Of a stretch of 16,405 nt of DNA, positions 6,440 to 13,523 are shown in pieces. The stretch's first letter is position 1. Each line of letters opens with the position of its first letter. The notes under the pieces were generated by a model. It saw nothing but the letters and a program-made list of their open reading frames with translations. It searched no databases and was not told where the DNA came from. The DNA comes from JAENVU01 sp046598395 (GTDB taxonomy: Bacteria; Actinomycetota; Acidimicrobiia; IMCC26256; JAENVU01): positions 1 through 16,405 of the forward strand of contig JBKJIQ010000021.1 of the NCBI GenBank assembly GCA_046598395.1, given 5' to 3'. The position numbers were made by a program, and so were the translations under genes.

Positions 6440-6859
6440 ATGGCCGTTCACCACGAAACCTTCACCCTCGACACCCGCGGCGACGGTGAAGTCATCGACG
6501 TCACCGATATCGCCCAGAAGGCGCTGGCGAACAGCGGCCTCGCCGAGGGAACCACCACGGTTTTCGTCGCTCACAGCACCTGTGGCCTCACCATCATCGA
6601 GGCCGAGCCCGGATGCAACGCCGATATCAACACGGTCTTGGAGCGGATCGCGCCCGAGTCGGACCGCTGGGAACACAACGAGCGCAACGCCGATACCAAC
6701 GGCCATAGCCATGCCCGCGCCGGAATCATCGGTCCATCGGTCACGATCCCGGTGACGGCGAGCGAGTTGATGCTCGGCGTCTGGCAACGGGTGGTCTGTA
6801 TCGACTTCGACGACCGCGCCCGCAGCCGGCGCCTCGTCGTCACCATCATCGGCGAGTAG
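6440..6859 (+). CDS. yjbQ: YjbQ/UPF0047 family protein (secondary thiamine-phosphate synthase family)
   Basis: A 139-residue protein with the full set of UPF0047 signatures: HSTCGLTIIE (45-54), NADTNGHSHARAGIIGPS (83-100) and LGVWQRVVCIDFDDRARSRRLVVTIIG (112-138). The His and acidic residues of the NGHSHA region form the proposed active site. Some members have weak thiamine-phosphate synthase activity, so databases use that name, but the physiological role is not settled. Length is normal for the family. No ribosome site is visible; a TAGGCT box 9 bases before the ATG suggests a leaderless message. It stands alone between a divergent glycan operon and a strong hairpin, so the neighbours do not point to a pathway. 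Confidence 0.9.
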   Translation: MAVHHETFTLDTRGDGEVIDVTDIAQKALANSGLAEGTTTVFVAHSTCGLTIIEAEPGCNADINTVLERIAPESDRWEHNERNADTNGHSHARAGIIGPSVTIPVTASELMLGVWQRVVCIDFDDRARSRRLVVTIIGE

Positions 6860-6868
6860 CCCCACCGT

Positions 6869-6922
6869 CCGTTTCGTGTCGCGATTCCGTCGTTGGGACG
6901 ACGGAATCGCGACACAGAACGG
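6869..6922. terminator. Very strong bidirectional hairpin between convergent genes
   Basis: Arms 6876-6893 and 6898-6915 are an 18-base perfect inverted repeat with a TGGG loop. Past a 2-base internal mismatch, CCGTT (6869-6873) pairs with AACGG (6918-6922), giving 23 pairs in all. It lies between the plus-strand gene ending at 6859 and the minus-strand gene ending at 6960. Its symmetry and position suit a two-way terminator. It has no clear T tract on either side. Confidence 0.75.
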
Positions 6923-6959
6923 TCGGTTGACGAACGACTGGGTCAGCCCTACCGTCGGT

Positions 6960-7175
6960 TCAGCTCGCGGCGATGGTCTCCACGCGGTCGCCGGTAGCAC
7001 CACACCAGCGGCACGCGACGGCCTCAACATCTTCGGCCAGGATTTCGACGGACTCGATTTCTAGGTCCCCCGCCACGGTGAAGTGACGGAACTCTTTCGT
7101 GCGGCGCGTCACCGTCACGTCGAATCGGGTCAAGTTTCCGCAACCATCGCAGCGGTATCTCGTCGAGGATTCCAT
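6960..7175 (-). CDS. Small zinc-ribbon protein of unknown function
   Basis: A 71-residue protein with two CxxC pairs, Cys9/Cys12 (YRCDGCGN) and Cys55/Cys58 (VACRWCGATG), spaced as in a zinc ribbon. Between them is a beta-rich stretch (TRFDVTVTRRTKEFRHFTVAGDLEIESVEILAEDVEAV). I know no function. The start is well supported in an unusual way: TAAGAT (7190-7185) lies 9 bases before the ATG and there is no ribosome site, so the mRNA is probably leaderless. The likely -35 region overlaps a LexA-type palindrome shared with the divergent exonuclease/UvrC-like gene, which suggests damage control of both. It ends towards the strong hairpin shared with the convergent yjbQ gene. Confidence 0.8.
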   Translation of the reverse strand: MESSTRYRCDGCGNLTRFDVTVTRRTKEFRHFTVAGDLEIESVEILAEDVEAVACRWCGATGDRVETIAAS

Positions 7176-7184
7176 GAGGGGGTG

Positions 7185-7190
7185 ATCTTA
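7185..7190 (-). promoter_or_regulatory. -10 box TAAGAT of the zinc-ribbon gene
   Basis: On the minus strand TAAGAT ends 9 bases before the ATG at 7175. It differs from the TATAAT consensus at two positions. The bases between are C-rich, not a ribosome site, so the message is probably leaderless. The -35 expected around 7208-7213 lies inside the LexA box. Confidence 0.55.
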
Positions 7191-7206
7191 CCGAGCATCC
7201 TTCGCT

Positions 7207-7222
7207 TCGAACACGTGTTCGT
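7207..7222. promoter_or_regulatory. LexA-binding site (SOS box)
   Basis: TCGAACACGTGTTCGT matches the mycobacterial SOS box TCGAAC-N4-GTTCGA at every fixed position except the last base, and fits the Bacillus-type CGAAC-N4-GTTCG core. The inner 14 bases (7208-7221) are a perfect palindrome. It lies between the plausible -35 (7201-7206) and the -10 (7224-7229) of the nuclease gene, the usual place for LexA to block polymerase. It also covers the expected -35 region of the divergent zinc-ribbon gene. Confidence 0.8.
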
Positions 7223-7223
7223 C

Positions 7224-7229
7224 TAACGT
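7224..7229 (+). promoter_or_regulatory. -10 box TAACGT of the exonuclease/UvrC-like gene
   Basis: TAACGT ends 7 bases before the GTG at 7237, with no ribosome site between. The same box with the same 7-base gap precedes the ABC1 kinase-like gene at 13439. A leaderless start is inferred. Confidence 0.55.
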
Positions 7230-7236
7230 CGGCGTC

Positions 7237-8937
7237 GTGTTGCGCGCTCCCAGCCAAGCCAGTTTCGATGACCTCGGGTGTCCCCTGTCGGAAGTCACGT
7301 TCGTGGTTCTCGACCTCGAAACCACCGGAGCCTCGCCGAATGATTGCGCGATCACCGAAGTCGGCGCCGTCAAGTACCGCGGCGGGCAATGCCTCGGCAC
7401 GTTCGACACGCTGGTGAACCCAGGGGTTCCCCTCCCGCCGTTCATCACGATCCTCACCGGGATCACCGAATCGATGTTGATCCCCGCACCGCCGATCGGC
7501 GAAGTGCTGCCGCCACTCCTCGAGTTCATCGGCAACTCGGTCATCGTTGGCCACAACATCCGGTTCGATATTTCGTTTCTCGACGCAGCACTCGTAGGTC
7601 ACGGCTTTCCCAAGTTGAGCCAACGCCGGGTCGACACGCTCGGCCTCGCCCGCCGCTTGGTGCGCGACGAGGTGCCCGACCTCAAACTCGGAACCTTGGC
7701 GCGCCACCTGCGCGTGTCCGTGGAACCCACCCATCGCGCGTTTGCCGACGCGAGTGCGACGGCCGAGGTGCTTCATGCCCTCCTCGAACGAGCCGGCACG
7801 TTCGGCGTGCTCGGCCTCGATGATCTCCTTGCGCTGCCCACGATTCGAGCGCACCCGTCCGCAAGCAAGCTGCGCTTGACCGCGCGGCTCCCCCGCGCCC
7901 CCGGCGTCTACATGATGAAGGATCGCGGCGGCCGCATCCTCTACGTGGGAAAGGCCACGAACCTCCGGTCGCGCGTCCGTTCCTACTTCGGCGGCGATGA
8001 CCGCAAGAAGGTGCCGCAACTCCTCCGCGAGACCGAGGCGATCGATTGGATCGAATGCAGCCACGAGCTCGAAGCATCGGTACGGGAGACCCGACTCATC
8101 CAGGAACTCGAACCACGTTTCAATCAGCAGGGCAAGCGGTGGCGGTCCGTCGCCTACCTGAAACTCACGACGACGGAACGGTTCCCGCGGCTCACCGTTG
8201 TACGCGCCGTCAAGGACGACGAGTGCCTTTACCTCGGCCCCTTCTCATCGACGCGCGCCGCGCATACCGTGCGGGAGGCCATCGAGTCGGCCGTGCCGGT
8301 GCGTCGGTGTAAAACCCGCGTCGCCCGTACCGCCGTCATCACCTGCGAGGCTGCCTGCGCGCCGGCCCAACTCGGCGTGGCCAGCTGTCCGTGCCGAGGC
8401 CACATCAGCGAACCCGATTACGCGGCGGTCGTCGATCTCGTGCGGCGCGGGCTCTCGGGAGAGCCGATGCTGTTGCTCGATCCACTCGAGCAACGCATGA
8501 ACGCGCTCGTGACGGACGAACGCTTCGAAGAGGCTGCGCTGACCCGCGACCGGCTCGCGGCGTTGAGCCGGATGCTGCGTCGCCGCCAGACGCTGCAATG
8601 GCTCTCCAACAGTGGACACATGGTGATCGCCGTCGACGGCGGGATCGTCACCTTGAACAATGGTCGTCTCATCTTTGGTGAACCCGAACTCGATCTCACC
8701 GCCGACGAGAACTCCTCCACCTCAGCGTCGAGCGCTCCCAGCCCGGCCGCAGACCCGACGCTGCTCGACCGACGACGCGTGGACGAGCTCATGGTGGTCG
8801 CGCGCTGGCTCGATCGGGAGACCACCTCCGGCCGAGCGCGGCTGCTCGAGGTTTCCGGCGCGCCCACCTCACCGAGTTCGGGAGGCTTGCGCGCCTACGA
8901 ACCCGTCTCGCGACGCGGGATTCGCCGAGGGCGTTGA
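7237..8937 (+). CDS. DEDDh exonuclease fused to UvrC-like GIY-YIG nuclease
   Basis: A 566-residue DNA repair nuclease fusion known in actinobacteria (like M. tuberculosis Rv2191). The N-terminal DnaQ/epsilon-type 3'-5' exonuclease has Asp26 and Glu28 (LDLETT), Asp111 (HNIRFD), and His166 and Asp171 (HRAFAD). A UvrC-like GIY-YIG domain follows at about 218-300 (PGVYMMKDRGGRILYVGKATNLRSRV), with catalytic Glu284 likely and PRFN at 293-296. Next is a cysteine cluster (358, 370, 374, 384, 386); the first spacing equals that of the UvrC iron-sulfur ligands. A UVR motif (EQRMNALVTDERFEEAALTRDRL, 418-440) could bind UvrB. The RNase H-like and HhH domains of UvrC are absent, as in E. coli Cho. The GTG start follows a TAACGT box by 7 bases. 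An SOS box lies in the promoter. Confidence 0.9.
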   Translation: MLRAPSQASFDDLGCPLSEVTFVVLDLETTGASPNDCAITEVGAVKYRGGQCLGTFDTLVNPGVPLPPFITILTGITESMLIPAPPIGEVLPPLLEFIGNSVIVGHNIRFDISFLDAALVGHGFPKLSQRRVDTLGLARRLVRDEVPDLKLGTLARHLRVSVEPTHRAFADASATAEVLHALLERAGTFGVLGLDDLLALPTIRAHPSASKLRLTARLPRAPGVYMMKDRGGRILYVGKATNLRSRVRSYFGGDDRKKVPQLLRETEAIDWIECSHELEASVRETRLIQELEPRFNQQGKRWRSVAYLKLTTTERFPRLTVVRAVKDDECLYLGPFSSTRAAHTVREAIESAVPVRRCKTRVARTAVITCEAACAPAQLGVASCPCRGHISEPDYAAVVDLVRRGLSGEPMLLLDPLEQRMNALVTDERFEEAALTRDRLAALSRMLRRRQTLQWLSNSGHMVIAVDGGIVTLNNGRLIFGEPELDLTADENSSTSASSAPSPAADPTLLDRRRVDELMVVARWLDRETTSGRARLLEVSGAPTSPSSGGLRAYEPVSRRGIRRGR

Positions 8938-9674
8938 ACCGACCCTGTGCCCGCATCAGCTTCGGGCCGCTCCACCGCCATTGCGCGCGGCACGACCCGA
9001 CGAGCGGGCGTGACGGGTTCAGGCTCCACGGAGGCGCTGCGCTTCGAACCACCCGCATCCGGCTTCTTTCGAGGCGTGGCCGGGATTACCGCCGACCTCG
9101 CCGATGCGGCGGTAACTCCCACGAAGCCTCGTCGACTCCACCAACCCGGCGCTTCGATGAAGACCGTGGCGAGCACGGTGGCGACGAGTGCCCACACCGG
9201 TATGAGCAGAGCCAGGCGCACGTACACCGAGAAATCTCCGCCGATCATGACGTCGACGAAGTCATTGCCCCCCACGAATCCAGTCCAACGCGAGAGCTGA
9301 ACCACTACGAGCGCGCCGAGCACGAACGCAACGACCCACGCCAGAATCCGCAACGGCACGCGAACCGTGCCGTTCCCCACGGCCTGGGGCTTGATTCGCC
9401 GCGCCGCGGCGGCCGCGTGGCGCGGGCCCGCACCAGAACCCTGGGGCTTGTCGCTCCGCGCATTGTCGACCCGGGCGCTTCCGCCCACGCGCGGCGTCGC
9501 CGGTGCCGGTCCGCGCGATCCCTGCGGAGCCGACGGCGCGCCGGCCCCGGCGCGATACTGCGACGGCAGCTTGAGCTGGCGCGAGCAGCGAGAACATGGG
9601 AACACGGGCGTGTCGGCCACCGAATCCAGCCGGTGTTTGAATCCGCAGGCGGGGCACTGCAGCGCGGTTGCCAT
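8895..9674 (-). CDS. Zinc-ribbon protein with two membrane helices, function unknown
   Basis: A 259-residue protein not tied to a known function. An N-terminal zinc ribbon has Cys7/Cys10 (LQCPACGFKH) and Cys27/Cys30 (FPCSRCSRQL). A low-complexity Ala/Gly/Pro/Arg linker runs to about residue 105. Two membrane helices follow (about 106-127 and 150-173). The tail is long, basic and proline-rich. This layout resembles actinobacterial proteins in which a cytoplasmic zinc ribbon is tethered to the membrane. The ATG at 9674 overlaps the trpD stop (TGATG), a sign of translational coupling; an in-frame extension up to 9719 would lie inside trpD. The 3' end overlaps the convergent nuclease gene by 43 bases, so the two messages are antisense there. 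Confidence 0.75.
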   Translation of the reverse strand: MATALQCPACGFKHRLDSVADTPVFPCSRCSRQLKLPSQYRAGAGAPSAPQGSRGPAPATPRVGGSARVDNARSDKPQGSGAGPRHAAAAARRIKPQAVGNGTVRVPLRILAWVVAFVLGALVVVQLSRWTGFVGGNDFVDVMIGGDFSVYVRLALLIPVWALVATVLATVFIEAPGWWSRRGFVGVTAASARSAVIPATPRKKPDAGGSKRSASVEPEPVTPARRVVPRAMAVERPEADAGTGSVQRPRRIPRRETGS

Positions 9675-10741
9675 CAGCACGCTACCTCGAGTGCCGCCGA
9701 TTGCGACACGGCGATCCATTGCTCGAGGGTGGAGACGGCGCGTCCGTCGTCGATGGCGGCGGCAGCCAAAGCAACCCCTTCCGCCCAGGAGCCGGCGACG
9801 TCACCTACTTGGAGCGCAGCCGCTGCGTTGAGTAACACCACCTCACGATGGGGACCGGGGCTGCCGTTGAGCACCGCCCGGAGGATCGCGGCGTTGCGGG
9901 TGGCGTCACCGCCGATCAGATCGTCTCGGCTGGTACGGGCGAATCCGAGGTCCAACGGCTCGATCGTCTCGCGGGTGACGGTCCCATCACGCACAACGAG
10001 CACCGTTGAGTTATCCGAGGTGGTGAGTTCATCGAGGCCGTCGTGACCGAAGAAGACCATGGCGTGGGTCGTTCCCAACTCCACCAACGTGGACGCCACG
10101 GTGTGCGCCATTCCTGGATCCCCCACCCCGATCACCTGGCGCTTCACTCGGGCCGGGTTCGCAAGCGGCCCGAGAAAGTTGAACGTTGTTGGCACGCCGA
10201 TCTGGCTTCGGGTGGGGCCGGCGAAGCGCATCGCGGGATGGAACTTCTGGGCGAAGAAAAACCCAATGCCCGCTTCGGCGATACAGCGAGCGACGCCGAC
10301 GCCGTCGAGATCGATGACCACACCGAGGGTTTCCAACACGTCGGCCGATCCACATACTGACGATGCCGCCCGATTGCCATGCTTGGCCACGCGCACTCCC
10401 GCGCCGGCCGCGACTAATGCCGCGGTGGTGGAGATGTTGAACGTGTGCGACCGATCTCCGCCCGTCCCACAGGTATCGATGATGGGACCAGCAACGGACT
10501 CGGGCGCAACCTCCACGGTTTCGGCGTAGCGCAACATGGTGCGAACGAGCGCCGCCAGTTCGAGCGGTGTCTCACCCTTGGCCCGCAGCGCGACTGCGAA
10601 CGCGGCGATCTGTGCCTCGGTTGCGTTACCCTCGAGAATGGTGGCCATCGCACCTGCGACGGTTTCGCCATCGAGGTCTTCCCGTCGCATCAACGGCAAG
10701 AGAACCTCTGGCCAACTCGTGGCGTTCGTGGGGCTGGTCAC
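9674..10741 (-). CDS. trpD: Anthranilate phosphoribosyltransferase
   Basis: A 355-residue enzyme of tryptophan synthesis that joins anthranilate and PRPP to give phosphoribosylanthranilate. The signature GPIIDTCGTGGDRSHTFNIST (85-105) contains the PRPP-binding GTGGD at 92-96. KHGNRAASSVCGSADVLETLG (120-140) is the second conserved block. FAGPTRSQIGVPTTFNFLGPLANPA further on is the usual anthranilate/PRPP region. Length is normal. The GTG start lies 4 bases after the acyl-CoA dehydrogenase stop, and the downstream zinc-ribbon gene overlaps its end, so all three are in one unit. No other trp genes are nearby, which is common in actinobacteria where trpD often stands apart. Confidence 0.96.
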   Translation of the reverse strand: MTSPTNATSWPEVLLPLMRREDLDGETVAGAMATILEGNATEAQIAAFAVALRAKGETPLELAALVRTMLRYAETVEVAPESVAGPIIDTCGTGGDRSHTFNISTTAALVAAGAGVRVAKHGNRAASSVCGSADVLETLGVVIDLDGVGVARCIAEAGIGFFFAQKFHPAMRFAGPTRSQIGVPTTFNFLGPLANPARVKRQVIGVGDPGMAHTVASTLVELGTTHAMVFFGHDGLDELTTSDNSTVLVVRDGTVTRETIEPLDLGFARTSRDDLIGGDATRNAAILRAVLNGSPGPHREVVLLNAAAALQVGDVAGSWAEGVALAAAAIDDGRAVSTLEQWIAVSQSAALEVAC

Positions 10742-10745
10742 TCGA

Positions 10746-11912
10746 TTAGTCCCACCACAAGTCGTGATCGATCACGCCGCGCGCGATGAGACCCAGCTGC
10801 ACTTGGCTCGTGCCTTCGACGATCGTGAGCTGCTTGGCGTCGCGGTAATACAGCTCCATCGGATGGTCCTGCATGTACCCCGCGGCACCCAGCATCTGCA
10901 GCGCGTGGTTGCTCACCTTCACCGCGAGTTCCGTCGCGTAGTACTTGCACATCGAGAGGTAGGGCACCCACTCCTTGGTGAACTTGCCCTGGTCGGCGAG
11001 CCATGCTGCGCGATACGTGAGCAGCCGAGCCGCTTCGATCTCCGTGGCCAGCTCCGCGATCTTCCATTGGATCCCTTGGAAATCCGCGATCGTCTTGGTG
11101 AACGCGGCCCGATCCTTGACGTACTCCACCGCGTACATCAACGCGCCTTCGGCCAAACCGATCCCCCGTGCCGCGACGATCGGCCGCATGGCGTTCAAGC
11201 CCAACATGCAAAGTTGGAATCCACCGATCTCCCCGACAACGTTCTCATCGGGCACGCGCACGCCATCGAGAATCAACTCGCCGGTATCCACGCCCTTCAC
11301 ACCCATCTTCTTGTCGGTGCGTCCGACCGATACCCCATCCCAGCCGCGCTCCACGATGAAGACACTGATGCTGTCGTGCGCGCGCGAATCCGCGGGTCCG
11401 GTCTTGGCGAAGACGCAATACCAGTCGGCCTGCACGACGCCACTCATCCAGCACTTGGTACCGGTGAGGACCCAGGCATCGCCGTCGCGCACCGCTCGGG
11501 TCCGCATCCCCATCACGTCGCTGCCCGCCTGCGCCTCCGAGAGTCCGAACGCGCCCCGCTGCTCACCATTGGCGAGCGGCCTGAGGTACTTGTGCTTCTG
11601 TTCCTCCGTGCCCGCGATGAGCAGCGCCCCGGTGGGTAGGCGCGTGAGGAGCAACATCAAGGCCGCCGCGTTCGAATACTTTGCGATCTCCTCGATGGCA
11701 ATCGCAAGCCCAAGGATGCCGGCACCCGAGCCGCCGTACTCCTCCGGGATACACAAGCCGGTGAGGCCCGTCTGCACAAAGAGTTCGAAAAGATCCTGCG
11801 GGTATTCCTCGCTCAGGTCGATCTCGCGTGCCCGAGGCTTGACCTTCTCTTGGGCGATCTTGCGGACCGTGGCCTGGAGCGCGAGCAGTTCGGGGGAAAG
11901 GTCGAAATCCAT
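10746..11912 (-). CDS. Acyl-CoA dehydrogenase
   Basis: A 388-residue FAD-dependent acyl-CoA dehydrogenase, which forms the alpha-beta double bond of an acyl-CoA and passes electrons to ETF. Family marks in order: N-terminal helical domain (DLSPELLALQATVRKIAQEKV), LSEAQAGSDVMGMRTRA for FAD/substrate binding, TGTKCWMSGVVQADWYCVFAKT, and the C-terminal YYRDAKQLTIVEGTSQVQ, with catalytic base Glu366 in the same place as in medium- and short-chain enzymes. Substrate length cannot be told. A TAGGCT box ends 9 bases before the ATG and no ribosome site is seen, so the message is probably leaderless. It heads the unit with trpD and the zinc-ribbon membrane protein; no metabolic link between them is obvious. 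Confidence 0.93.
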   Translation of the reverse strand: MDFDLSPELLALQATVRKIAQEKVKPRAREIDLSEEYPQDLFELFVQTGLTGLCIPEEYGGSGAGILGLAIAIEEIAKYSNAAALMLLLTRLPTGALLIAGTEEQKHKYLRPLANGEQRGAFGLSEAQAGSDVMGMRTRAVRDGDAWVLTGTKCWMSGVVQADWYCVFAKTGPADSRAHDSISVFIVERGWDGVSVGRTDKKMGVKGVDTGELILDGVRVPDENVVGEIGGFQLCMLGLNAMRPIVAARGIGLAEGALMYAVEYVKDRAAFTKTIADFQGIQWKIAELATEIEAARLLTYRAAWLADQGKFTKEWVPYLSMCKYYATELAVKVSNHALQMLGAAGYMQDHPMELYYRDAKQLTIVEGTSQVQLGLIARGVIDHDLWWD

Positions 11913-11921
11913 GAGGAATCG

Positions 11922-11927
11922 AGCCTA
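11922..11927 (-). promoter_or_regulatory. -10 box TAGGCT of the acyl-CoA dehydrogenase operon
   Basis: On the minus strand TAGGCT ends 9 bases before the ATG at 11912. It is the same hexamer and distance as before yjbQ at 6440. There is no good -35 match and no ribosome site. Confidence 0.55.
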
Positions 11928-11939
11928 CCGGTCCCCACC

Positions 11940-13439
11940 TCAATCCCGCGTCTGCGGGGTCCGGCTCGGATCCGCAAGCCATGCGGCTTCTTGCTCGCCG
12001 AGTGGTGACGAAGGTGGTCCGTTCACCCACGGCCAGAGTTCTTCTCCGATCGATCGCCAATCGGCCGTCGCACCCAGCTGCGCCAGAACGGCGAACATCC
12101 CGAGGTTGACCCGCTGCACGACCACGAACGCGGGCGGCACGTTGGCGTGGCGCATCACCTCGCGGTAGGGGCCGTTCACGTCAAAGAACCGCCGGACGAC
12201 TTCACTCGCGAACTCAGATGTGATTTGGTGCGGACCGCGCTCGCGGAGATGCGAGTAGAGGTGGCCGAAGTACTCGACCACCAACGCATCGCTGCATGGC
12301 GCACCGCGCCCGAGGAATCCGGCATCCTCCATCGCCAACCGGAACTCGACCGGATTCGGATCCAGGACAATCGTCTCGATGAGGCGGCGGATGCGATCGA
12401 TATCGCTCTCGGTGAACTGCTTCACCAATCCGAAGTCGAGGAACGTGACGCGGCCGTCGGGCCGAAAGAGGTAGTTCCCAGGATGCGGGTCGCCGTTGAA
12501 CAGGTGGAGTCGATAGAACGATCGGAAGATGAACCGGAAGATCGCCTCCCCTGCCAAGTTCCGCTGCGCCTCGGACCACAGCTGGACCTCGGAGAACCGC
12601 GCGCCCACCGCAAGTTCGCTCGTCAGGACTCGCCCGGTACTGAACTCGGCCAGCACGTCGGGAACATGAATGAACGGATGGCCTGCGTAGTAGTCCGCGA
12701 ACTGTTGCTGACGGCGAGCCTCGAGGCGGTAGTCGAGTTCTTCACGCAGCCGGGTTCGCAGCTCCGCGACGAGCGGCCCGGAGTCGAACCCCGGATAGGC
12801 GCGGCCGATCCCACCGAACAGCAGACCAACGTTGCCCAGGTCGGACTCCACCGCCGCGGCGATGCCCGGATACTGAACTTTGACCGCGACCGCCCGACCA
12901 TCGTGGGTCATCGCGCGGTGGACTTGGCCGATCGACGCGGCCGCAATGGGTTCGGGATCCCACTGCGCGAACACGACCTCGGGGCGGGCACCGAGCTCGG
13001 ATTCCACCGTTCGGGCCGCGAGCTCCACGCTCATCGGCGGCGCGTCCTGTTGCAGTTGCGCGAGGGCGGCGCGCACGGGTTCGGGTAGGCCTTCGTCGAG
13101 ATAGCTGACCATCTGGCCGAGCTTCATCAACGCGCCCTTCATCTCACCGAGCTCCCGTGCCACGTCCTCGGCATGGCGCAGTTCCACGCTGCGGTCGAGC
13201 GCATCACGTCGTTCCGCAGAGGCGAAGACGCCGCGGGCCCGGGCCGCGGCCTCGCGCCCGCCGGCGCGGGCGCCGAGACGAGCGAGTCGCAGGTTGCGGC
13301 CCCCAAATGTGGCAGAGACGATCGGCCCCTTGGAGACCTGATCCGATTGAGACCGTCGAGACGGGCGACGGGCCGCCGCCGCAACCGCCGCACCCAGACC
13401 GACGCCGAGCAGCAGTCCGGTCGTGAGCGGTCGTCGCAT
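11940..13439 (-). CDS. ABC1/UbiB (AarF, ADCK) atypical kinase family protein
   Basis: A 499-residue member of the ABC1/UbiB family of protein-kinase-like ATPases, best known for roles in quinone and lipid homeostasis. An N-terminal hydrophobic stretch (5-23) may anchor it in the membrane. Family marks are the KxGQ motif (KLGQ, 106-109), the Ala-rich nucleotide loop AAASIGQVHRA (166-176), invariant Lys in VAVKVQYPG (Lys187), GDPHPGN (316-322) and the DFG metal site (335-337). The start at 13439 is set by a TAACGT box 7 bases before the ATG with no ribosome site; an upstream in-frame ATG at 13484 would place the promoter inside the gene. It lies 84 bases downstream of a WhiB gene on the same strand. 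Substrate unknown. Confidence 0.9.
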   Translation of the reverse strand: MRRPLTTGLLLGVGLGAAVAAAARRPSRRSQSDQVSKGPIVSATFGGRNLRLARLGARAGGREAAARARGVFASAERRDALDRSVELRHAEDVARELGEMKGALMKLGQMVSYLDEGLPEPVRAALAQLQQDAPPMSVELAARTVESELGARPEVVFAQWDPEPIAAASIGQVHRAMTHDGRAVAVKVQYPGIAAAVESDLGNVGLLFGGIGRAYPGFDSGPLVAELRTRLREELDYRLEARRQQQFADYYAGHPFIHVPDVLAEFSTGRVLTSELAVGARFSEVQLWSEAQRNLAGEAIFRFIFRSFYRLHLFNGDPHPGNYLFRPDGRVTFLDFGLVKQFTESDIDRIRRLIETIVLDPNPVEFRLAMEDAGFLGRGAPCSDALVVEYFGHLYSHLRERGPHQITSEFASEVVRRFFDVNGPYREVMRHANVPPAFVVVQRVNLGMFAVLAQLGATADWRSIGEELWPWVNGPPSSPLGEQEAAWLADPSRTPQTRD

Positions 13440-13446
13440 CCCGACG

Positions 13447-13452
13447 ACGTTA
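13447..13452 (-). promoter_or_regulatory. -10 box TAACGT of the ABC1 kinase-like gene
   Basis: On the minus strand TAACGT lies 7 bases before the ATG at 13439, the same box and gap as at the nuclease gene 7237. It suggests a leaderless transcript separate from the upstream whiB message. Confidence 0.55.
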
Positions 13453-13523
13453 GGAGAACGCGGTGCGGGGACCGTCCACCCCATCGCACTGGGGATCAGC
13501 CGGTGTGGTTGATCGGGTGCAGT

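Noticed and set aside
7212..7217. CACGTG as a stand-alone hexamer site
   Set aside because: It is simply the centre of the longer LexA-type palindrome, which explains it better.
10975..12168. Long plus-strand open frame (397 codons) opposite the acyl-CoA dehydrogenase
   Set aside because: It is antisense to a clear enzyme gene, has no recognisable motifs, and its composition is what high-GC third positions produce in other frames.
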